From NCBI RefSeq assembly GCF_010093535.1, contig NW_022985175.1, positions 248,001 to 312,000 on the forward strand: DNA of 64,000 nt, in the 5' to 3' direction. The translations under genes and the position numbers were made by a program. The first letter of the stretch is position 1. Each line of letters begins with the position of its first letter. Of the stretch, positions 56,442-64,000 are shown piece after piece. Origin of the DNA: Lindgomyces ingoldianus (Eukaryota > Ascomycota > Dothideomycetes > Pleosporales > Lindgomycetaceae). The notes below the pieces were generated by a model. The model was not told the origin of the DNA. It saw nothing but the letters and a program-made list of their open reading frames with translations, and did no database searches.

Positions 56442-58845
56442 ATGCGGCCCTTATCTTTATTCCAGGTTGCTACGGCGTCGGCATCGGTCGTTATTCCTAA
56501 TATCCCACGCGCTCCAACAGAGGAACTCGAACCAGCACCAACCCTCTTCAAAAGGCTAGAATTTCAAGAGCCCTGCGCTGAAGTCTCGGCTTCATGGGCT
56601 GCACTTGCACCTGAGGCAACCGGGGCCGTGTATGTCCCCGCCAGTGTTGCATATTCGTGCCTGCAGTCGGTACCTGTAGACGTCGAAGGGGATCTCAAAC
56701 AGATCAAAGAGCTTAAGAATTTCATCGAGTTCCAGACGAATCTCAACTATGTCAAGGACGGTATCAAAACACATAACGAAGAACCCATCGATGTCAGAGG
56801 ATCGCTCGATGAAATTGCTGCAGACATTCAAAAAGGATCCTACAAGAGCGATTACGAAGTGCAGCTTGACCTCCACAGGCTCTTTCTTAGTGTTGGCGAT
56901 AACCATTTCAACTGGCTTTCGGATATCCTTACAGTCCTACCCTTCGTAAGGGCGGGTGGTGTCCTTGTCTCACTTTCGCAGGACTACACCAGCCTTCCTG
57001 ACGTTTTCCTCAACTCAGATTTGGCTATGGCAGCCAAGTTCAACTATACCCCATCGCCTATAAAGACCGTGAACGGCAAGAACGCAACTGAGTACTTGAA
57101 CGAAATTGCCTCGCAAGCCAACTATCACGATGCCGATGCTCGGTACAATAGGCTGTTTCCCAATCAGGCTCGAAGATCTATTGGACTCTCGGCTGATGAG
57201 GATGGTCCCTTTGTAAGAGGAGAATACGATGGCGCCAACACGACGTTTGTCTTCGTCAACGGCACCACCAAGACAATCCCTAATACTGCTCAAATTGCAG
57301 CATCCACAAACTTTACCGATGTCATTGATGGGCCGTCTTTCTTCAAACAGTTCTGTCAAGGTGTACTAGACACAACAGAGGAGCTTGAGAGCATGCCTAC
57401 CACCACTGCTGCTGCCCTACTCAACGCCACTTCTACCTCAACTGCTTTATCTAAAACACTGCCGCGACCCACAGGATACCCAAGTCCTGTCATCGTGCAG
57501 AGCTCGCTTGCTCTTCAAGGATACTACCTCAACGGCAGTGGCTACGACGATGTCGCAGTTCTTGCAATTCCAGAATTCGGCCCAACGCTCGGCCTAGGTA
57601 CTAATGAAACCGACCCAGCAGTGGAGACTCAAAAAGTACTCAGAGCCTTCCTAGCCGATGCGAGGTCAAAAGGAAAAAAGAAGCTCGTTGTTGACCTTAG
57701 GGGCAATGGGGGTGGGACTATCGTTGTAGGCTTCGAAGTCTTCAAGCAGCTGTTTCCTGGCATCGTGCCTTATGGTGCGTCACGATACAGAGCGCATGAG
57801 GCGTTTGAAGTCTTTAGCGCTGCCATTGCCGACTTCGTGACGAATGCGACCCTTGCTAATGAGAACCCTGTTCTGTATGAGACTATCTACAAGAATGCTG
57901 GCACCTTCGACTTCCAGAACGTCTTGAATGTTAGCAACCAGCCATTTCAGAGCTTTAGGGACTACTATGGTCCTTACACTAACAACAATGACACCTTCAT
58001 TGCCGCTCGCCGATACAATGTAAGTATTTTTCAGCATCTACCTTGCAACTATCAATGCTAACGAGGCATAGTTCTCGAACCCTAATGGTGGCTATCCCTA
58101 TGATGGCCTAAATCTCACTGGCTACCTTTCTAACTCTGAAACCTCTCCTCAACCCTTTGAAGCCGAAAATATCGTCATCCTTCAGGACGGGATGTGCTCA
58201 TCCACCTGCTCCATCTTCTCTGAGCTCATGCGAGAGCAAGGTAAAGTCCAAACCATTGCCATCGGCGGTCGTCCTATCAACGCCCCCATGCAAGGTATTG
58301 GCGGGACCAAAGGCTCTCAAGTTCTCTCATTCCCCTCTCTTATTCAATTATTGGCCCTAGCTGTCAACTTCACCCAGCAAGTCATTGGTGTTTCCACAGC
58401 GGAGCGTGTCAACGCCACTGCGGTTGGAAATATCATTGCGACTGAACAGCTCTTAATACGATCTGCTCACACCAACCCCGATCTTCCCATCTTCGGTCGC
58501 GTCAATTCGCTCGATAATCTTCGAATGAACGACTCCAGCGAGACACCTTTGGAATTTGTTTACGAGGCGGCAGACTGCAAACTATTCAACACCTTTGACT
58601 CCTGGAAAGATGTCACGAAGCTGTGGAAGGCTTCCGTTGACGCTAAATGGGGCAAAGGCCAGTGCGTGTCAGGTAGTATGGGGGACAAAAGTTCTCTGAG
58701 CATAATGGGCAACCAACCCTTCAATCTCCAAGGGAAGGAACAAGGAAACTCTACACAGCAGTTCCAGGGGGCGGCTTCGGGAACAAAGGCCTCAAGTTTC
58801 ATGTTTGTTATTGTATCGCTCAGCGTTACGCTGTTCTTGTTGTAA
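56442..58845 (+). CDS. Secreted, probably GPI-anchored S41-family peptidase-like protein
   Basis: S41 (tail-specific/CtpA) proteases use a Ser-Lys pair; fungal members include UstP and PhomP1 of RiPP clusters. Two exons (56442-58019 and 58072-58845; the 52-nt intron has a GCTAAC branch site) give 783 aa. An N-terminal signal-like segment (RPLSLFQVATASASVV) precedes a region of about 300 residues with CAEVSASWA and YDGAN, then the core fold with VVDLRGNGGG near residue 420 and the nucleophile region ILQDGMCSSTCSIFSELM (Ser569/570), then AIGGRP. Many N-x-S/T sequons are present. The C-terminus ends in a small-residue stretch (GAASGTKASS) and a hydrophobic tail (FMFVIVSLSVTLFLL), which fits a GPI attachment signal. 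The catalytic Ser is present; the paired Lys is not certain by eye. S41 genes of this kind are also common outside clusters. Confidence 0.9.
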
Positions 58846-59079
58846 TAGCGTGGTGGGTGAATTAGCCAGGTTATCTTCATTGAACATATTATTAGAATGG
58901 CTTTGGGGTGGATTCTCTTTTTTACATGCGGGTGTTTGCAGACATATATCGCATATAGCGCATAGAAAACGAAATCGAGACGAATTCTAGCATATTAACA
59001 ATTCACTCCTTGGGTACTTTCCAATCATGGTGATCGATGTTGACCGGGCATGCTAAACAGATTAAACTACCGATGTATA

Positions 59080-60092
59080 TCATAATTCACTCTTATTCCC
59101 TCCTCTTTCCCCTTCTGTCCCTTTCCCTTGATCTCCTTCTGTGTCATCATTGGCGGACTCTTTTCCCTTCTTGATCACAGCCTCTTCAGTGTGACCGGCC
59201 TTCTCTTTCCCCTTGGCCTTCCTCTTAATTTCCCGTTCCTCCTCGTTCATCTTCTTCCTCTGCCTCCTCCAGACCCACAACCCCAATGATAGCAGTAGAA
59301 TCCCAACAACACCACCCAGCACCGTGCCAACAATAATAGGGGCACCGACTTTCGGCGAAATTGATGTAGCGCCAGCATTTGACGGACTCGGAGGCGTCGA
59401 CGGCGGGAAAAGATATCTCCCAGAAGTCTCCGAGCCGGTGATAGTATTCCAACCCCACATATCTCCCCTCGCAGTCTCCGTCTCAGCACCAGACTCCGTC
59501 CCACCACGAGTTGAAACCGCAGTCTCCCATCCTGTAACGGTATGCATGAAACTCGTCCACTCTGTCCTTGTGCTTCTCTCTTCCTGCGTTGTCGTTGGGC
59601 CGAGAACAAAGCCTCCGGCTGCGTTTTCACACCAGCTTTCCGCTATCCCCTGCCAGGCTAACGATGGGATGGACGGCGCAGAACACTGGTGCTGGATCTT
59701 GTCTGCTATAAGGGATGTCCTGTCTCCGAGGCCAATGGAGCATAGGCATGAAGCGTACGGAGTGGTAGAGGAACCCCCCGGGCCTGGGATTGCATGAGCG
59801 ATGCAGTCAGGGGCGGAAAGAATGCTGGAGGCGACTTAGATAGAACATAAAGGTCGGGGAAGGAATCTCGGAGTGGAAAGGTCCAAGAAAAAGACAGAGA
59901 GCGAGAAGCGAAATATTGGGGGAATTGGAAAAGGAAGGATACGAACTCATACGACACGATATTCTTCGCGCATGATAGAAGCGCCATATACGCGGGTATT
60001 GAGTTCAAATCGTATTTTGATACCATTTGGTCACGACAGAGGAGCGATTGCACCATGTCACTAATGGTTGTGCAGTCCTGCGGAGACGCCAT
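59080..60092 (-). CDS. Cys-rich single-pass membrane protein, function unknown
   Basis: Two exons, 59953-60092 and 59080-59824, joined across a 128-nt intron (GTATGAG...CTCCAG), give 294 aa. The N-terminal half has regularly spaced cysteines (C7, C19, C41, then SAPDC, ASCLCSIG, HQCSA, ESWCENA), suggesting a disulphide-bonded extracellular domain somewhat like CFEM, without its full pattern. A Thr/Ser-rich stalk (TTTQEERSTRTE, PPSTPPSPSNAGAT) leads to a transmembrane helix (IIVGTVLGGVVGILLLSLGLWV), then WRRQRKK and a highly charged tail (KRKAKGKEKAGHTEE). No signal peptide is seen at the chosen ATG, so an upstream exon may be missing. The shape resembles fungal surface sensors. Confidence 0.7.
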
Positions 60093-60560
60093 CTTGAGTG
60101 TCGGATGCGATGAGGTGATATTGCATGGATGCTGGAGTTGGAGAACACGGATTAATTGAGTAGTCTCTGGAATAATCCGAATATTTTCTAGATAACGCCT
60201 GTAGCCTTTAATGCCCTCTGTTGAACAATTTTCTCGATCCGTAGTGTTTCTAGCGTCGCTCGCTGCAGTATACGGTTGTCGCGACGCCACGCAATCCTCA
60301 ACTTCCTAAAGCCTGTAAGGTGGGGCACGCGATCTATTTTATATATCTCGCTCTCGTATCCATTCATATACAGTTCCGATCCCAGAATTCGATAGCCTAG
60401 AATCCTTCGAGAAAGGACAGGGGTATTCGGAACAAAGCCCCGCAATTGCCCAATACAGAGGGCCATTATGGTCGTTACTACGAGCCTCGCAAGGTACTGC
60501 AGCTACAATTAAACATCAGGAATTCACTTAAAGATTAAAGTAGATTTTGATTCCGAGTTA
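60093..60560. other. Spacer between the Cys-rich protein gene and the P450
   Basis: This is the upstream region of the Cys-rich gene; I see no recognised gene. A missing first exon carrying a signal peptide could lie here. Confidence 0.4.
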
Positions 60561-62489
60561 TCAAGCTTCAAGAATCCTAAACTTCACCCACACCCCATCT
60601 TTAGATCTCAAGGTGATGAAATTCTGAAGCTTAACACCGCCCATCAATCCTTCATCTTCATCTCCTACCCCTTCATATTCTTCCCCCTCCCTGAGTCTCT
60701 CTCCATTTTTACCCCATCCCCTCTTCATCTCAAACTTCCGCAACAGCTCCACCAACACACTCTTCATCTCCAACATCGCAAACATCCTGCCGATGCAAAT
60801 CCTTGGTCCATTTGAGAACGCCTCCAGTGCAAAGGGGTCTCTAATACTCTTCTGCTCATTCTCGTTTATATACTCAGATGCATGCCGGTCTGGATTAAAC
60901 GATTCTGCATCCGAGCCCCAGATATCCGGATTAAGATGTAAGACGGAGGGGTTCAGCAGTATCGTTGTACCGACTGGGATCACGGTGTCGCAGAACGTGA
61001 TAGTGTGCGACGGCGTCCGCGGAATGAGTGTGGATGGTGAATAGCAGCGTAGCGCTTCTTTGAGAACGTTGTTCATGTAGGATAGGTTTTCAAGCTCGGT
61101 AAAGGAGGGTGGATTAGAATGTGGAATTTGTGCTTTGACTTCTTCACGGAGGCGAGATTGAATGTTTGGATGAAGGCAGAGCGCAAGGATCAACCAAGTT
61201 AAAGCGCCTGCAGTAGTTTCATGACCGGCTGCCATGAAGTTTAGAAGCTACGATCTCTTCAGCATGAGCCTAGTAGGGTGTGGGGGGGTCTAGGGTAGAA
61301 CGAACATGGCCTAAAATATCGTCTTCGCTCCATTTGTTCGCCCCTTCACTCTTCTCATAGATCATGAAAGTCAGAAGATCCTTGCTGCCTTCCTCCGTGA
61401 ACTCCTTCCTGACTTCAGTCTTCCCCTTTCTTTCCCCAAAAATGGCTTTTTTCCTCTTTCGAATCGTTTCTCTCAGTAGTCGTCGAACTTCGCCGTTGGC
61501 GCGCTGGAAATCTCGATTCGCTTTCAAGGGAACCCAGTTCCGAATAGGAACAAACATGTTAATGGCGGAAATAAGCTGGCCTATTGGAGGCTGGTCTAAG
61601 ATTTGCGCATACAAATTCGAGAATGTTGATCCAGATGTCGAGAGCGAACACAGCTCAACACCTAAAGCAGCAGTACCAATGATGTCTAAAGTCGTTTTAG
61701 CGAAGTTTTGGTTGACTGAATTTTTTTTAGTTTAATTCTCCTAATGATTTGGGTAGGTCACCTTCAATAGGAGCATTTGGATGTTCCTGCACCTGCTCCT
61801 CGATCCGCCTAGACAAATCACGGGATTTGTCGTTGAAGAGTGGAACGAGCTTCTTGATGTTCGACACGGAGAATGGACCTATAACCAACACGGTTATCAG
61901 CCACCTCTCACTTAAATTTGTAGTCTCATCCCACGTCAACATACCGGCCAACAACTTCCTCTGCCTGCGGTGTTCCTCCCCTTCCGCGTTCACCAGCCCG
62001 ATGCCAACAATCTCTCCCACAATCCGTCGAAAGTATTCCGGTTTCTCGAAAGAATAGCATTTCGTCTGCACCAACTCTTTGCAAGCGCGGACACTATTTA
62101 CTAATAACCACTCTGTATTCCCAAGGTGCAGGTAGCGGATTAGCGGAGCATCTGGGAATTGTCGCATATACGTTAGGACCACATCATTGGGTCCTTCGGC
62201 TTTGAGGAACTTGAGAGTTTGACCAAAGAAGAAGTTTCCGTCCTGATGAAGTGTCAATCATGCTTCTATTGGGGGAGTGATGGGAAAGGGTTACTTTTGG
62301 ACCAGGGAGATGCCGCAATGGAGAGCTGTAGAATGGGTAGATGAAAATATTGTAGAGAAACACGGCTAAGTATTGCGATAAAAAGAGAAGGATGAATAGA
62401 ATGAAGATATTGCTTGGATATACGATCTTCCGGTGCTGTATTGCGGCTGTCTCCAACAGAGATAGGATCGCACAACGCTGCCAGCTCAT
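60561..62489 (-). CDS. Cytochrome P450 monooxygenase
   Basis: Haem-thiolate monooxygenase, membrane-anchored in the ER. Five exons (62295-62489, 61945-62242, 61762-61878, 61306-61715, 60561-61247) join in frame to 568 aa. The N-terminal anchor (IFILFILLFLSQYLAVFLYN) is followed by a proline-rich hinge (RHLPGPK). The I-helix oxygen motif is AAGHETTAGAL near residue 347, the K-helix ExxR is EALR (404-407), the PERF-type segment is FNPDRH, and the haem loop is FSNGPRICIGR with Cys491. The C-helix WxxxR equivalent is less clear (HRRQRKLLAG). The last intron uses a GTTCGT donor. The tail carries an acidic insertion (EGEEYEGVGDEDEG) before the final strand. Substrate is unknown; it is not obviously a housekeeping CYP51 or CYP61. 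It might belong to a metabolite cluster running off the right side, but I cannot show this. Confidence 0.94.
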
Positions 62490-63975
62490 GGGGGCGATTC
62501 AAATTAACCCTGTTCAAATTGAAGGAATTGGTGCTGACGAAGATCGAGTTAGGCTTGTTTTCGCTGAGCCGAAAGAAATGGGCTATCCGCTAATAATAAT
62601 CACCTTCCAAGGATCGCGCAAAATGGAGAAAAGGAGACTTTCTCTTCTCTTGAACTCGTCGGCTTTTCCTTTCGTTGAAGGCGCTCTATGTCAGCCGCTG
62701 AGTAATCGCAAGTTCGCCGCATCATAGGACAATACTGAAGAGGGAGAGGACAAAAGAAGAAAGGCCCGATCGAAAATGACAAGGTTCTACCAAAAACTCA
62801 AGGGTTAGCGGATTCAAGTGACGCCAGCACTGCCAGGTTCGGAAAGCAATAAGTTACCCCTCCATCCTGAGAACCCTGTCACCAGACAAGTCGCGTCAAC
62901 ATGATTTCGAAAACCGTGAGGATTGCCACCCGGGCCGATCGAATACTCGTAGCACAAGTGAAGAAGTGTGCAACAACACTTGTGCAGGGCATTGAGCTTG
63001 TGGTCAGCGATCGAGGTCAGTGTGAAAGTCGATTTGTTACAGCCAATATTTCCTTCTGAAGGCCTTTCGCTCCTTCGGTTTTGTTTTGCGAATGTGCACC
63101 AGCGCCAAATGTATGGAGCCCAGGAGTTCGTTCGTGATTATTCCTGTGTATTGTTGCTATTCTTTTGTCATCGGGCATTTTCTCTTCTAGCTTCCATAGA
63201 GCTGCGGTCCCGAGATCTTGACCAGGTAGTCTCGTCTCATTCTCCTCAGCAATCCTCCTTTTGACACGGTTGATACCACTTCGCTTGTCACTTGCACCCC
63301 CCCGTGGCTTCTTCAGAGGGTTCGGCCCGGCGTTCGGCATACCCTGTGTTACACACTTCTGTTCTTGGTGAATAGCTCTTGTCGTGCGAAGCTGTCGATG
63401 ACTTGCACAGGTCTCGCCTGGAGCGTTCCAGCTACACTAATGTTATGGAAGGATGACCATCCGAGGAGAAGCCGCGAACCTATGTTCAAATTCCTGAAGA
63501 ACTTGGAAGTAACTGTCGTTCATCCAACCTTCCAATGTAGCAATCAGGTACTAGGTTCAGTCTACCCACCAGAGTAGGAAGTCGCAAAAGAGGGGACGAT
63601 GCTGCAGATTAAGCCCAGAGCAACGTTCCTATTTCCAGATATGCTCGCGACTTGACTCGATATAAACCTGAGGCATTGAAAGGCAACCGCTGTGGCGCTG
63701 TGGAGATTCCGAGTAGCGTACCATTGCAAGATCCAACGTCATTTCGTCAGTCGCACATGCCATATGTGATGGGATGAGGGATCCAGATGCGACGTTCCTG
63801 CACCTTTTAAATCACCATACCTTGATTAATATATTGTATAAAAGGCTGCCACCCCTACCTGCTCACTCTTTTGCCCTCGTCTTTGCCGATCCCATTCCCA
63901 GCTACATTCCTTCTTGTCTCTTTTCTAATCGTCTTCTCTCTCACATACACTTGAGCTCAAACGATCGCCACCATA
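62490..63975. other. Intergenic region leading to the right-edge gene
   Basis: No recognised gene lies here; frames at 62968-63340 on both strands lack motifs. The final 150 bp form the promoter and pyrimidine-rich 5' leader of the next gene. Confidence 0.45.
63837..63845 (+). promoter_or_regulatory. TATA box of the right-edge gene
   Basis: TATAAAAGG lies about 139 bp upstream of the ATG at 63976. It is followed by CT-rich sequence (63870-63950), typical of highly expressed fungal genes. Confidence 0.65.
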
Positions 63976-64000
63976 ATGAAGGCCTTCGCTATTTTCGCCA
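63976..64000 (+). CDS. Start of a gene cut by the window edge, probably secreted
   Basis: Only the first eight codons (MKAFAIFA) are present. The CCACCATAATGAAG context, the upstream TATA box and the CT-rich leader support a real start. Lys at position 2 followed by hydrophobic residues looks like the beginning of a signal peptide. Nothing can be said about function. Confidence 0.55.

Noticed and set aside
55482..56551. Minus-strand frames before the S41 peptidase
   Set aside because: One overlaps the S41 start; none shows a domain or consistent splice sites.

Overview
The window looks like nuclear DNA of a filamentous ascomycete (Pezizomycotina). The evidence is short introns (about 45-160 nt) with CTAAC/CTGAC-like branch sites, a full-length SepA-type formin, a HET-domain protein, a UstYa-family (DUF3328) oxidase, a fungal S41 peptidase, and an AT-rich transposon whose mutations look like RIP. 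I see no rRNA, tRNA or CRISPR array. Gene models below were spliced by eye; each one listed as intact keeps a single open frame.

Layout. 1-3.06 kb: no gene recognised. 3.06-4.85 kb: dead Fot1/pogo-like transposon with terminal inverted repeats and a TA duplication. 6.5-15.3 kb: conserved core genes, namely formate dehydrogenase (+), a small membrane protein (-) and the formin (+). 17.2-19.6 kb: a large glycosylated multi-pass membrane protein of unknown function. 21.2-23.0 kb: a decayed, possibly kinetochore (CENP-U/Ame1-like) gene. 25.3-28.5 kb: a HET-domain gene and, beyond it, a HET C-terminal relic that stops next to a repeat copy. 28.5-31.9 kb: repeat-rich DNA with no convincing gene. 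32-35.3 kb: a convergent aldehyde dehydrogenase / FAD amino-acid oxidase pair. 37.0-37.7 kb: a single-pass membrane protein.

40.1-46.5 kb is the most interesting block. A UstYa-family oxidase is divergent from a very short gene encoding a secreted peptide of about 59 aa with an aromatic FYKYG motif near its C-terminus, followed by a full-size ABCB transporter. This resembles a minimal dikaritin-type RiPP cluster (precursor, UstYa cyclase, exporter) that I cannot match to a known one. It is followed by a nested inverted-repeat element (47.1-48.3 kb), a decayed plasma-membrane H+-ATPase copy (48.9-52.1 kb) and a damaged F-box-like gene (53.1-54.2 kb).

56.4-62.5 kb: a GPI-anchored S41 peptidase (the class that includes UstP/PhomP of RiPP clusters), a Cys-rich single-pass membrane protein and a cytochrome P450. 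The right edge holds a TATA box and the first codons of a gene that continues outside the window.
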